Of a stretch of DNA of 64,000 nucleotides, positions 33,412-42,582 are shown piece by piece. Each line of letters begins with the position of its first letter. The first letter of the stretch is position 1. The notes under the pieces are model-generated. The model saw nothing but the letters and a program-made list of their open reading frames with translations. It searched no databases and had not been told where the DNA came from. This stretch comes from Breoghania sp. (GTDB lineage: Bacteria > Pseudomonadota > Alphaproteobacteria > Rhizobiales > Stappiaceae): assembly GCF_963674635.1 (NCBI RefSeq), contig NZ_OY771475.1, positions 3,162,001 through 3,226,000 of the forward strand, written 5' to 3'. Position numbers and translations under genes: made by a program.

Positions 33412-35811
33412 TCAATCCCCGCCGAAGAGCCTGCGCAGGAACCCGCCACCGCCCGGCGGGGGCAAGATCCGGTTGCCGTTTTCGATCCTTCGCCCGCCTT
33501 CGACAGGGTGCGGCGGGGCCGGTCGCGGCGGCTCCGGAGCGGTCACAGGACCGCCGACGGGAATGCCGGGCAGTTCCACCATCGGCATATGCTCGTGCGC
33601 GACTTCCATATAGTCGTGCCAGATCTCGGCCGGCAGGGCGCCACCCGTGACCGAGCGCGTGGGCGAGCCGTCGTCGTTTCCAAGCCACACGGTGGTTGTG
33701 TAATTGGCGGTGAAGCCAATGAACCAGGCGTCCCGCATTTCCTGGCTGGTGCCGGTCTTGCCGCCAGCGGGGCGATCGCCCAAGCGGGCGCGCCTGCCTG
33801 TGCCGCTATACAGGGTCTCGGCCATCATGGAATCCATCTGGCGCAGCTTGTCGGGGGCGATCACCTGCCCCGGGCCATCGATCCTGCGATGGAAGAGCAC
33901 CTTGCCGTCCTCTGTCCTCACCTCACGGATGACATGAGGCACAACCCCCCATCCGCCATTGGAGAAGGGGACATAGGCGGCCGTGATCTCAAGCGGCGTC
34001 ACCTCGGATGTCCCAAGCGTAATGGAGGGATTGACCTTCAGGGGTGAGGAGATGCCGAGCCGGCGCGCGGTGGCGGCGACCCTCTTGGGGGTGACCTCCT
34101 GGCCGAGCCTGGCGGCGACGGTGTTGATCGAGGAGGCCAGCGCGCGGCGCAGCGTCACCGGGCCATGGTATTTCTTGGTGTAGTTTTTCGGGCTCCAGCC
34201 CTTGATGGATATCGGCTCGTCCACCCGCACGGTGTCCGGTGTCAGCCCCATTTCCAGCGCGGCCAGATAGATGAAGGGCTTGAAGGCGGACCCGGGCTGG
34301 CGCATGGCGGAAACAGCACGGTTGAACTGGCTCTTGCGGTAGTTGCGACCGCCTACCAGAGCCTTCACGGCGCCGGACGTGTCCAGCGAGACCAGCGCGC
34401 CCTGGGAAACGCCGAGCTTCTTGCCCTGCTCGTTCAGGGCCTTTGACAGGATCTTTTCGCCCTCGCGCTGCAGGCGGCTGTCGATTGTGGTGGCGACGAT
34501 GACATCCTTGTCGATCCGCCCGATATAGCCCGGCAACAGTTCCATGACCCAGTCGGCGACGTAATTCGTGCCGGAAGCCCGATTGCCCGCAACCGCAAGA
34601 GCCGGGTTGGCGATCGCGTTCTTGGCGTCGCGCTCGGAAATGAAACCGGAATTGGCCATGGCTTCGAGGACAAGCTGGGCCCGCTGTTCGGCGAGATCGG
34701 GGTTGCGATTGGGCGCATAGCGGCTCGGCGCCTTCAAAAGGGCGGCCAGCGTGGCGGCCTCCGCCAAGGTCACCTGCCGGGCCGACTTGCCGAAATAGCG
34801 CCGCGCCGCGCCGTCCACCCCATAGGCGCCCGCGCCGAAATAGACGCGGTTGAGATACATTTCGAGGATCTCGTCCTTGGAGTGACGCGCCTCAAGCCAG
34901 AGCGCGAGCACAACTTCCTGCATCTTGCGGTTGATGGTGCGCTCATGCGTGAGAAACAGGTTCTTGGCGAGCTGCTGGGTCAGCGTGGAGCCGCCCTGGA
35001 CGACACCACCGCGCAACACGTTGGTGACCAATGCGCGCGAGAGGCCGATGACATCGATCCCGAAATGACTGCGAAACCGCCGATCCTCGATGGCGATGAC
35101 CGCTTGCGGCAGATATTTCGGCAGCTGTTCCAACCGCACCGCTTCCCCGCCGCTTTCCCCGCGATTGGCGAGAAGCTGGCCTTCGGCGGAGACGATCTTC
35201 ACGTTGGGCGGACGCGCAGGCACGGTCCAGTCATAGCTTTGCGGCAGCTGGGCGGCGAAATAGGCAAGGATGGCGACAACCGTCACCGTCCCCCAGATGC
35301 CCGCGACCATTCCCCAGTAGAACAGGCGCTTGACGAGCCGCAGGATCCATCCCTTGCGCGCCCGGTTCCGGCCGCGCGCCTTTGCCGATTTCTTCGCGCG
35401 CCCCTTCCGTGCGGGAGCGGCTGCCCCCTTGGCGGGGCGTTTGCGCGCCTTGGGGCGGGGCCGAAGCTCGAAACCGAGGTCCTGCACCAGGGCGGCATCG
35501 GCGTGGGTGGGAGCCTTGCGCTTTCCCGACGACGTTGTCCGCGCGGCCGATCCAGAACCAGCCCGCGAGCCTGAGCCTGAGCCTGAACCTGAACTGGCAC
35601 TCGATTTTCCGGACGTCTTGCTTCCCGTCCCCGCCAGTTTGTGGTTGGCGCGCTGAACGGGCTTTTGGCCAGGGGCCTTGGCCTTTGGCCGTTTGGGACG
35701 AGCAGGGCCTGCCGGTCGGTCACGCGGATCGAGCCACAGGTCGGGCGTTTCAAGTCCCCCGCCCATGGTCGGTTCGATCCGATCGCCGCCTTTGCCGCGC
35801 CTGGTGGCCAT
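33412..35811 (-). CDS. mrcA: bifunctional penicillin-binding protein 1A (transglycosylase/transpeptidase)
   Basis: Polymerises and cross-links peptidoglycan at the inner membrane. The 799-residue protein has a long, basic, low-complexity cytoplasmic tail (about residues 1-160, including a Gly/Ser run near 70-90), a membrane helix near 163-187, and a GT51 domain with the catalytic Glu in IEDRRFRSHFGID (Glu242) and GGSTLTQQLAKN. The transpeptidase domain has RQPGSAFKPF (Ser508 in SxxK), SSIN (SxN) and GGKTGTSQE (KTG box). The C-terminus is Pro-rich and ends LRRLFGGD. The family in this order is often 700-830 residues. The symbol is by analogy; other class-A PBPs may exist elsewhere. Confidence 0.95.
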   Translation of the reverse strand: MATRRGKGGDRIEPTMGGGLETPDLWLDPRDRPAGPARPKRPKAKAPGQKPVQRANHKLAGTGSKTSGKSSASSGSGSGSGSRAGSGSAARTTSSGKRKAPTHADAALVQDLGFELRPRPKARKRPAKGAAAPARKGRAKKSAKARGRNRARKGWILRLVKRLFYWGMVAGIWGTVTVVAILAYFAAQLPQSYDWTVPARPPNVKIVSAEGQLLANRGESGGEAVRLEQLPKYLPQAVIAIEDRRFRSHFGIDVIGLSRALVTNVLRGGVVQGGSTLTQQLAKNLFLTHERTINRKMQEVVLALWLEARHSKDEILEMYLNRVYFGAGAYGVDGAARRYFGKSARQVTLAEAATLAALLKAPSRYAPNRNPDLAEQRAQLVLEAMANSGFISERDAKNAIANPALAVAGNRASGTNYVADWVMELLPGYIGRIDKDVIVATTIDSRLQREGEKILSKALNEQGKKLGVSQGALVSLDTSGAVKALVGGRNYRKSQFNRAVSAMRQPGSAFKPFIYLAALEMGLTPDTVRVDEPISIKGWSPKNYTKKYHGPVTLRRALASSINTVAARLGQEVTPKRVAATARRLGISSPLKVNPSITLGTSEVTPLEITAAYVPFSNGGWGVVPHVIREVRTEDGKVLFHRRIDGPGQVIAPDKLRQMDSMMAETLYSGTGRRARLGDRPAGGKTGTSQEMRDAWFIGFTANYTTTVWLGNDDGSPTRSVTGGALPAEIWHDYMEVAHEHMPMVELPGIPVGGPVTAPEPPRPAPPHPVEGGRRIENGNRILPPPGGGGFLRRLFGGD

Positions 35812-36063
35812 CGACCGCCCCGGCCTCCTGTCGATGAAGAACTGATGATGGCGACGGCGTGAAACGCGTGTCGCACAGGTGGCATCAGCCTAGGACAGCG
35901 CGTTTTAAGGGCCAGTTAAGATTGACGGCCTCTTACGGTGTGGCCGCCAGGTCATTTCTGACGATGAAAAAATGGACTGCGCAGATTGGATTTCAGCCTT
36001 GAACCGCGCACCCGACTGGCCAAGACTGCGGGCTCGTTTTTTGAGCACAATGGAGACCGATTG

Positions 36064-36357
36064 ATGGCGAAGGGATACTGGATTGCGCGGGTCGATGTGG
36101 ACGATCCGGAAGCCTACAAGGACTATGTGGCGACGGCGAAGCCGGCCTTTGAACGCCACGGCGCGCGCTTTCTGGTTCGCGGCGGCACCTACAACGCGCT
36201 CGAAGGCACCGCGCGCGGGCGCAATGTGGTGATCGAGTTTTCCAGCTATGACGAAGCCATGGCCTGTTACAACTCGCCGGAATACCAGGCGGCCAAGGCC
36301 ATTCGGCAGAAATTCTCCACCGGCGAACTGCTGATCATCGAAGGCTATGACGGCTGA
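36064..36357 (+). CDS. DUF1330 family protein
   Basis: The 97-residue protein has the DUF1330 dimeric alpha/beta-barrel pattern: MAKGYWIARVDVDDPEAYKD at the start, FLVRGGTYNALEG, and VVIEFSSYDEAMACYNSPEY near the end. The family's function is unknown, though related folds act as small oxygenases or isomerases. The start at 36064 is the only one giving the family N-terminus; an upstream frame from 35986 adds 26 residues with no likeness. It is convergent with the OlsB-type gene and separated by a GC hairpin. Confidence 0.93.
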   Translation: MAKGYWIARVDVDDPEAYKDYVATAKPAFERHGARFLVRGGTYNALEGTARGRNVVIEFSSYDEAMACYNSPEYQAAKAIRQKFSTGELLIIEGYDG

Positions 36358-36373
36358 AGAAGCCTGAGGGACG

Positions 36374-36393
36374 CGGGCGGCTGAGGCCGCCCG
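36374..36393. terminator. probable hairpin terminator between convergent genes
   Basis: An eight-base perfect stem, CGGGCGGC with GCCGCCCG, encloses TGAG. It lies 17 bases after the DUF1330 stop and 23 bases beyond the acyltransferase stop. Only two T residues follow, so termination strength is uncertain. Confidence 0.5.
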
Positions 36394-36415
36394 TTCATCC
36401 GCCCTGGCGGCGAAA

Positions 36416-37384
36416 TCAGGCTGCGAAGCGCTCCGCGCCGCTGCCGTAATAATTCACGTAACGCGCATTGAGAGATGCGACGGGCGCGACGATCAGCACG
36501 TCGGTCGTGCCGAACTGGTGATCAACCACCGCGCCGTCGCCGATCTGGGCCCCCAGCCGCAGATAGCCCTTGATGAGCGGCGGCATTTCGCGCAGCGCCG
36601 CGCGCAGGTCGATCGCCTCGGCCGGCATGCGGTTCATGTCGACGAACCGCTCATCGAGCGCACGCACCCGCCATTCATCCGGCGTCCGGGCGAAATGGTG
36701 CAGATAGGACAGCGGCAGAGCCAGACGGTTCGGATCCGTGCCCTCGAAAGATGCGCAGCCGATCATCGCATCGATGCCGTGCATCAGCACATAGGCCCAG
36801 ATGCCGTGCCACAAGAGCTCCACCGTGCGCTTGTTGCGGTAGGGCTTGAGCACACAGGAGCGGCCAAGCTCCAGGAAATTCAGGTCGGGCTTGGCATCCA
36901 GAAGAGACTGGATGTCATATTCACCAGCGGTGTAGAAGCCGCCCGCGCGTTCCGCCACGCCCTGGCGCAGCAGACGGTAGGTCGCCACGATGCTCGGCTT
37001 GCGCCGACCGAAGGGCTTGGTGCGGGCGGGCACGTCGTGATCAAGCACCAGCAGGTGATCGCAGATATCGTCGAAGGCATCGGCGTCACGGCCCGAGGCC
37101 AGCGTCTGGCCATCGGCAATCGCCGACATCTCCTCGTAAAAGACCTGGTAGCGCAGTTCCTGCGCCTTGCGGATCTCGGAGGCCTTGCGGGCAAGGCGGA
37201 CTTCCAGCGATCCGATGCGGCCCAGCGTGATCGGTACACCGGGCGCGTGACGCGTCTCGGCATCCTGCAGATCCGATGCACTCCCCTGGCCGGGCTTCCA
37301 GTTCGCAAAACGGGATGTGTCACGGTGGAGCGGGATGAATTTACGCACCAGTCGCGTGGGCGATAACTTGCCTTGCTGTCTCAT
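36416..37384 (-). CDS. olsB: OlsB-type L-ornithine N-acyltransferase (GNAT fold)
   Basis: The 322-residue protein resembles the family transferring a 3-hydroxyacyl group from acyl carrier protein to the amino group of ornithine, the first step in ornithine-lipid synthesis (OlsB). Relevant segments are ELRYQVFYEEMSA, DAFDDICDHLLVLD, LELGRSCVLKPYRNKRTVEL and GCASFEGTDPNRLALPLSYL. The N-terminus (first 45 residues) is basic and poorly conserved. The start at 37384 has CCAGGAAT upstream; a GTG at 37405 is less supported. Downstream olsA is not in the window. Related haemolysin-like acyltransferases share this fold, so the exact substrate is inferred. Confidence 0.85.
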   Translation of the reverse strand: MRQQGKLSPTRLVRKFIPLHRDTSRFANWKPGQGSASDLQDAETRHAPGVPITLGRIGSLEVRLARKASEIRKAQELRYQVFYEEMSAIADGQTLASGRDADAFDDICDHLLVLDHDVPARTKPFGRRKPSIVATYRLLRQGVAERAGGFYTAGEYDIQSLLDAKPDLNFLELGRSCVLKPYRNKRTVELLWHGIWAYVLMHGIDAMIGCASFEGTDPNRLALPLSYLHHFARTPDEWRVRALDERFVDMNRMPAEAIDLRAALREMPPLIKGYLRLGAQIGDGAVVDHQFGTTDVLIVAPVASLNARYVNYYGSGAERFAA

Positions 37385-37795
37385 GGATTCCTGGCCTCTG
37401 CCCACCTTGCCTGCGGCTGGCCCGCAAACGGCTCGGCGTTTCTCCCAATCAGGGCCGACCTTCTGGTCGGCTCATTTTCCCGTCGCGCCGAAGCCGGAGT
37501 GTTCGCCCTTGCGGGCACCGGCCTTGCCTGAACGGTCATAAACCACAGGTTTCCAACAATTCTATGACATGGAAAGATCAGGCCCGCGCAGGAGAGAGCC
37601 TGCGATATAACCACTGCCATCCTTGTTGATTAGCCGGCAATATAGACCGAGCGGACCGCTTCGTCACGCATGCGTTCACCCGCAAGCACCACGTATCACG
37701 CGTGAAGTCACGCGCCACAACTTTGAAGATCCATCGATTTCAGGGACTTTTGGCATCCGCGCGGCCGCGTCGACGGGCTGCCGGATCTGGCGGCG
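37385..37795. other. intergenic region upstream of the OlsB-type gene
   Basis: This 411-base stretch should hold the promoter of the acyltransferase gene and the end of the kinase transcript. A short hairpin, GCCGACC with GGTCGGC, lies at 37454-37471 and is followed on the plus strand by TCATTTTCC. A minus-strand frame of 79 codons is open here but looks non-coding. Nothing else stands out. Confidence 0.45.
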
Positions 37796-40195
37796 TCAGC
37801 GAAGTCCTGCGCGTGACAACAGGCCGGAAAGCGCATCGGGATCGAGCGGCTTTGTCAGGAAATCATCCGCCCCGGCGATCTCCGCCCTGGCGCGCGATTC
37901 AGGCGTGATATCCGCTGTGAGCGCAAAGATCGGCACGGTTTCCAGGCCGTGCGCGCGTTCTGATTCGCGGATGCGCCGGATTGCCTCCACCCCGTCTATG
38001 CCCGGCATGTGCAAATCCATGAAGATGGCGGACAAGGCCGGGTCCTCGCCATTGCGGCTGCGCTTCACAAGATCGAGCGCCGTCCTGCCATCCTTGGCGA
38101 CGATCACCTCCGCACCCTGCTTTTTCAAGAGGGCGCGGGTCAGCATGAGATTGATGTCATTGTCCTCTGCGACCAGAACCCGCAGCTTTCCCGCGCGCCG
38201 GGCCTTGTGCTCCTGTCCGTCGGCTTCAGGGGCGGCCGCGGCTTGCCAGCTCTCGTCGCCCTGGCCGACCGGTTCACCCGCCAGAAGCGCCTCTGTCACC
38301 TTGACGAGCGAGACGCTGCGCACCGGTTTGACCAGATAGGCATCGAAGCCGGCGCGCCTCAGCTCGGGCAGCTGATTGCGCTCCGACGGCGTGACCAGCA
38401 CAACCGCCGGGGCCAGGCGCCCCTGGCTTCGCAAGGCCGACAGCCAGGCAGGGGCTGCCGACAAGGAGGCATTGTCGGCCAGCAGCAATTCGCAGGATTC
38501 CAGCGCCGCGGCCTCCAGCGCGCGTTCATCCAGCATGCTCACGGCAAACCCGAGATCGCGCAGGCGGCGCTGCATCAGGGTTGCGGCCATGCCATCGGCA
38601 TAAAGAAGCCCCACGCGCCGCCCGGCAAAGGGGGCCAGCGAGGGGGAGACTTGGCGGTCGCCCGCCGAGGCGGCATCGAAATCGAAGGAGAAGGTTGCCC
38701 CGCGACCCGGCTCGCTCTCGATGAAGATGCGGCCATTCATGGCGCCGACAATGCGCTGCGAGATGGCGAGGCCGAGACCGGTGCCGCCATAGCGGCGGGC
38801 CGGACCGGGGTCGGCCTGCTCGAATTCCTTGAAAAGCCGCGCGGCCTCCTCGCTCGTCAGGCCGATGCCGGTGTCGTGGACGCGGGCGGTCAGGCGAAGC
38901 GGGCCATTGGCCGCTCCGCCTGCGGCGGCAGATTTCAGGATCTCGATCAGAACGCCGCCGCGTTCGGTGAACTTGATGCCGTTTCCGGCCAGATTGATGA
39001 GCACCTGGCGCAGGCGGGCGGCATCGAGCAGGACCTCTTCCGGCACATCCGGAGCAACATAACAGGCGATATCGAGCCCCTTGGCCTGCGCGCGCGGCGC
39101 GAGAAGCTCCACCACGCGCTCGGCAAGCAGCTCCAGACGGGTGGGCGTGGGCTGAAGTTCGAGCCTGCCCGCCTCGATGCGCGAAAAATCGAGCACTTCG
39201 TCGATCAGTGACAGCAGCGCGTCGCCGGATGTGGCGATGGCCTCCACATAGCTTGCCTGTTCAGCCGTCAGGCTCGTTTCGCGCAAAAGCGTTCCCATGC
39301 CCAGAATGCCGTTGAGGGGCGTACGAATTTCATGGCTGACGGTTGCCAGAAAGCGGGATTTCGCCTGATTGGCGGTCTGCGCCTGATCGCGGGCGACGAC
39401 AAGCGCCTCTTCCGCGAGATGTCGATCGGTGATGTCGCGCAGGATCGTCTGGACCACCGGCGTCCCGCCTTCGCCGCGCACCGGCACATCGAGACGTGCG
39501 AACCACCGTGGTCCGGCGGGCGTCTCAAGCGCCAGATCGCCAGAGCCGGAGAGGGTTTCATCGGCCATCATTGCGGCCTGCGCCCGCGGCAACCGGAAGG
39601 GTCTCCCCGCGGCCGAGGCGGCCTGTGCCCCGAAACTGCGGGTGAAGGCGTCATTGGCGTAAATGATCCGGCCTTCGCCGTCGCGCCGGAAAATCACATC
39701 GCCAAGCGCATTGATGACGGAGCGGTGGCGATCGTCGGATTCACGCAGTTCCCAGACGAGATCGTCCATCTGCTCCAGCTGCCGACGCAAGGTCTCGATC
39801 TGGTCCTGCTGGGCGGCCACATCGGCTGCGTGATAGCCGCCGATATCGGCACCGCGGATAATCGCGACGGCGCCTGCGCCCGCCAGAAAAACCAGCGCAA
39901 GCGCGGCAAGCGGGGCCGGGCCCGACTTGTCGATGAGGAAGATCCCGACGGCGATGGCCGCCAGAACGAGCGCGGAGGCTGCCCCCAGAAGCCAGGGCCG
40001 GACGCGGCTTTCAGGCTCCTCGAAGCTCTCCGCATTCCAGTCGTCTTCCCATGCGGCTGTCTGATCCGGCCCATCGGGTTCGCTCAGCGCAACGGGCAAT
40101 TCATCGGGGCCGGTCGCAGACACGGAGGAGCGGTCCGGCGCGCCGCCGTCTCCGCTCTCCGGCGTCATACGCCGATTGTCCGCCCCTTGCCGCAT
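37796..40195 (-). CDS. membrane hybrid sensor histidine kinase with PAS and two receiver domains
   Basis: The 799-residue kinase has a disordered acidic N-terminus (about 1-62), two membrane helices near 67-87 and 94-113, a coiled coil, a PAS domain (about 155-268, VINALGDVIFRRDGEG), and a HisKA domain with FLATVSHEIRTPLNGIL (phospho-His). The ATPase domain has INLAGNGIKFTERG (N box), HDTGIGL and GGTGLGLAIS. Two receivers follow: the first (about 525-640) has lost the usual acidic pair but keeps a LLLADNAS Asp and YLVKP Lys; the second (about 670-795) is intact, with VLVAEDNDIN, the FMDLHMPGIDG Asp and FLTKPL. No partner regulator is adjacent. An alternative start is at 40168. The signal is unknown. 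Confidence 0.95.
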   Translation of the reverse strand: MRQGADNRRMTPESGDGGAPDRSSVSATGPDELPVALSEPDGPDQTAAWEDDWNAESFEEPESRVRPWLLGAASALVLAAIAVGIFLIDKSGPAPLAALALVFLAGAGAVAIIRGADIGGYHAADVAAQQDQIETLRRQLEQMDDLVWELRESDDRHRSVINALGDVIFRRDGEGRIIYANDAFTRSFGAQAASAAGRPFRLPRAQAAMMADETLSGSGDLALETPAGPRWFARLDVPVRGEGGTPVVQTILRDITDRHLAEEALVVARDQAQTANQAKSRFLATVSHEIRTPLNGILGMGTLLRETSLTAEQASYVEAIATSGDALLSLIDEVLDFSRIEAGRLELQPTPTRLELLAERVVELLAPRAQAKGLDIACYVAPDVPEEVLLDAARLRQVLINLAGNGIKFTERGGVLIEILKSAAAGGAANGPLRLTARVHDTGIGLTSEEAARLFKEFEQADPGPARRYGGTGLGLAISQRIVGAMNGRIFIESEPGRGATFSFDFDAASAGDRQVSPSLAPFAGRRVGLLYADGMAATLMQRRLRDLGFAVSMLDERALEAAALESCELLLADNASLSAAPAWLSALRSQGRLAPAVVLVTPSERNQLPELRRAGFDAYLVKPVRSVSLVKVTEALLAGEPVGQGDESWQAAAAPEADGQEHKARRAGKLRVLVAEDNDINLMLTRALLKKQGAEVIVAKDGRTALDLVKRSRNGEDPALSAIFMDLHMPGIDGVEAIRRIRESERAHGLETVPIFALTADITPESRARAEIAGADDFLTKPLDPDALSGLLSRAGLR

Positions 40196-40423
40196 GGCCT
40201 CGCTGGCCCCCTTTTCGCGCGCGCCATCGCGCGTCAGACCGGTCGGGTCGCCACAAGGGCGCCCCTGCGCGCGCTCCGCAAACCGGGCACACGCATCCGC
40301 AGTCTGCCGTAAAGGCGTTGCGAAACCCTTGCCATTCCCGGCAATGGGAAAACGGGACGCACGGGATGGGGCCGGGCAAGGTCAGCGCGGACTGGTGAGG
40401 ATGACGGCTTGGAGGGCGGGCCT

Positions 40424-41953
40424 TCAGGCGGCGCTTGCGCGTTTTTGGCCCAATTGGCGATAGGCGAGCGCCTCGGCAATATGGATGCGCCCGACATTTT
40501 CATGCCCGCCGAGATCGGCAAGCGTGCGTGCCAGCTTCAGGACACGGTGATAACCGCGCGCCGACAGGTTCAGCGCATCGGCCGCCTCGCCCAGCAAGGC
40601 GAGGCCGGCCTCGTCTGGCTGCGCCACGGTCTCGATGAGGCGCGCGCCCGCCTGCGCGTTGCATCTGGCGCTGACATTGAGGGCGGCATAGCGCTGCTCC
40701 TGCCGCCTGCGCGCGGCGGCGACCCGTTCGGCGATGGCAGAGGAGGGCTCCCCGTTTCCGGGGCGGATCAGATCGCGGGCGGTGACGGCGGGCACCTCGA
40801 TGGAGAGATCCACGCGGTCGAGAAAGGGGCCGGAGATGCGCGCCTGATAGTCGGCGGCGCAACGCTGGCCGCGCGCGCATGTGTGGCCGGGCTCCCTCGC
40901 ATGGCCGCAGCGACACGGGTTCATGGCGGCGACAAGCTGGATGCGGGAAGGATAGGTGACCCGGTGATTGGCGCGCGCGATCACCGTCTCCCCGTTTTCA
41001 AGCGGCTGGCGCAAGCTGTCGAGCACCTGCGGGTTGAATTCCGGCAATTCGTCCAGAAACAGAACCCCGTTATGGGCAAGCGACACCTCGCCGGGGCGGG
41101 CCTTGGCGCCGCCGCCCACCAATGCTGCCATCGATGCGGAGTGATGGGGGGCCCGGAAAGGGCGCCTGTCCGACAGGCGCCCTTCGGCCAGTTCGCCCGC
41201 CAGCGAGGCGATCATCGACACTTCCAGCAGCTCTTTCGGCGTCAGCGGTGGAAGGATGGAGGGCAGGCGCGCGGCAAGCATCGACTTGCCCGCACCCGGC
41301 GGCCCGACCATCAGCAGATTGTGCCCCCCGGCCGCCGCGACTTCGAGCGCCCGGCGTGCGCTTTCCTGGCCGCGCACCTCCGCCATGTCGGGAAGGTCGT
41401 CGGCGGGCGGCTTGAGACCGGCGCGCGGGCGGGAAAGCACTTGCGTGCCCTTGAAGTGATTTGCGAGCTGAATGAGGCTTTGCGGGGCCAGAATGTCCAT
41501 ATCGGAACTCGCCCAGGCGGCCTCCGGCCCGCATGCGGCCGGGCAGATCAGGCCGCGCCCCATGCCATTGGCCCCCATGGCGGCGGGCAAGACCCCCGCG
41601 ACCGGCGCAATCGTGCCATCCAGCGCCAACTCGCCCAAGACGACATACTCGGCAAGCCTGTCCGCCGGAACGGCCCCCATCGCCGCCATCAAACCAAGCG
41701 CGATGGGCAGATCATAGTGGGAGCCTTCCTTGGGCAGATCGGCGGGGGCGAGATTGACGGTGATGCGTTTCGCCGGCAGCGACATGCCGGAGGCGATCAG
41801 GGCGCTGCGGACCCGTTCCCGGCTTTCCGCAACCGCCTTGTCGGCAAGACCGACAATGTTGAAGACCACCGAGCCCGGCCCGACCTGAACCTGCACATCG
41901 ACGGCAACCGCCTCAATGCCCTGAAAGGCCACGGTTGTGACGCGGCTGACCAT
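40424..41953 (-). CDS. comM: YifB/ComM family Mg-chelatase-like AAA+ ATPase
   Basis: The 509-residue protein has an N-terminal ChlI/Lon-like domain (about 1-180), an AAA+ domain with Walker A GPPGAGKSMLAARLP near residue 222 and Walker B NGVLFLDELPEF, and a C-terminal Mg-chelatase domain. A Cys-rich zinc-like segment, NPCRCGHAREPGHTC, lies in the AAA region, as in ComM. ComM is a hexameric helicase that promotes branch migration during natural transformation; whether this bacterium is transformable cannot be told. It lies 228 bases downstream of the hybrid-kinase start region, on the same strand and upstream of it. Confidence 0.95.
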   Translation of the reverse strand: MVSRVTTVAFQGIEAVAVDVQVQVGPGSVVFNIVGLADKAVAESRERVRSALIASGMSLPAKRITVNLAPADLPKEGSHYDLPIALGLMAAMGAVPADRLAEYVVLGELALDGTIAPVAGVLPAAMGANGMGRGLICPAACGPEAAWASSDMDILAPQSLIQLANHFKGTQVLSRPRAGLKPPADDLPDMAEVRGQESARRALEVAAAGGHNLLMVGPPGAGKSMLAARLPSILPPLTPKELLEVSMIASLAGELAEGRLSDRRPFRAPHHSASMAALVGGGAKARPGEVSLAHNGVLFLDELPEFNPQVLDSLRQPLENGETVIARANHRVTYPSRIQLVAAMNPCRCGHAREPGHTCARGQRCAADYQARISGPFLDRVDLSIEVPAVTARDLIRPGNGEPSSAIAERVAAARRRQEQRYAALNVSARCNAQAGARLIETVAQPDEAGLALLGEAADALNLSARGYHRVLKLARTLADLGGHENVGRIHIAEALAYRQLGQKRASAA

Positions 41954-42218
41954 GGCTTGCCCCCCAAGACGTGTGCCCTTATCGCGAAATGCGGGCCGCC
42001 CGCCCCTTCAACGCGCGGCCCGAAATGCGCGGCCCTTAAATACGCCCCCACATTGCGCCCCTGACATGAGCACACGACGGACATGAGCGCCTGGCAGATG
42101 AAATCCGATCGACTGAAACAGAGGTGACCCTACGTCATTTTGACAGTCATATCAAGAACGGAATGGGAACAAATCGAAACGCCCCGCGCGCCTTGCCGCA
42201 TGCGGAGGCTGAAAGCAA

Positions 42219-42245
42219 AGAAGGCCGGCGGAGGCCGACCTTCTT
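42219..42245 (-). terminator. terminator of the 27-residue peptide gene
   Basis: On the minus strand, AAGAAGGTCGGC pairs with GCCGGCCTTCTT (one mismatch) around CTCC and is followed by TGCTTTC. It lies about 80 bases past the small gene's stop, and well before the next gene on this strand, comM. Confidence 0.7.
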
Positions 42246-42322
42246 CACGGAGAACGGTGTTGTTTTTACAACCGTTGTATGGGCGGGCCTTCAAGCTCAG
42301 GCCAATCCCTTGCAAACCACCC

Positions 42323-42406
42323 TTATACGCACGCAATCACGATTGCGGTTGCGGTTCCACCGGTGATCAGGGGAACGAGCAGAAAGGGGAACGTCAGGCG
42401 AAACAT
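42323..42406 (-). CDS. candidate 27-residue single-pass membrane peptide
   Basis: A short open frame that reads MFRLTFPFLLVPLITGGTAT followed by AIVIACV: one hydrophobic segment covering nearly the whole peptide, with a basic residue at position 3 that would keep the N-terminus inside. The AAAAGGA ribosome-binding site ends nine bases before the ATG at 42406, and a hairpin terminator follows. These three features together argue for a real gene despite its length. I do not recognise it. Such peptides often act as small subunits or regulators of membrane complexes. Related sequences at the same place in other genomes would settle it. Confidence 0.5.
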   Translation of the reverse strand: MFRLTFPFLLVPLITGGTATAIVIACV

Positions 42407-42582
42407 GTTTTTTTCCTTTTCATCGCCGGGTTCAGGGGGGGCACATATAGGCTGCACACGCGGCGATTTCCCGCCGAAAATGCGCTTTCCACGCAAATGT
42501 GACCATGTGCGTGGTCGCGCGGGAACCGGAACAGCCGCTTCACGCGAAAAGAGGTTTTGAATGGGCTGCCATTTGCGCCTGA

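Larger units (their letters stand above)
41954..42582. other. intergenic region with a hidden small gene
   Basis: This 629-base stretch lies between gshB and comM (both minus). It includes a 27-codon membrane-peptide gene (42323-42406) and its terminator (42219-42245). The remainder, 41954-42210, should hold the comM promoter and shows no other signal. Confidence 0.6.

Noticed and set aside
37454..37471. Seven-base hairpin GCCGACC/GGTCGGC as a terminator
   Set aside because: Short stem and no transcript on the plus strand that needs ending; on the minus strand there is no T run after it.
37381..37620. A minus-strand 79-codon frame ending just before the OlsB-type gene
   Set aside because: No ribosome-binding site and non-coding residue composition; more likely promoter DNA.
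40409..42064. A 551-codon plus-strand frame opposite comM
   Set aside because: Same artefact; ComM on the minus strand has all expected motifs.
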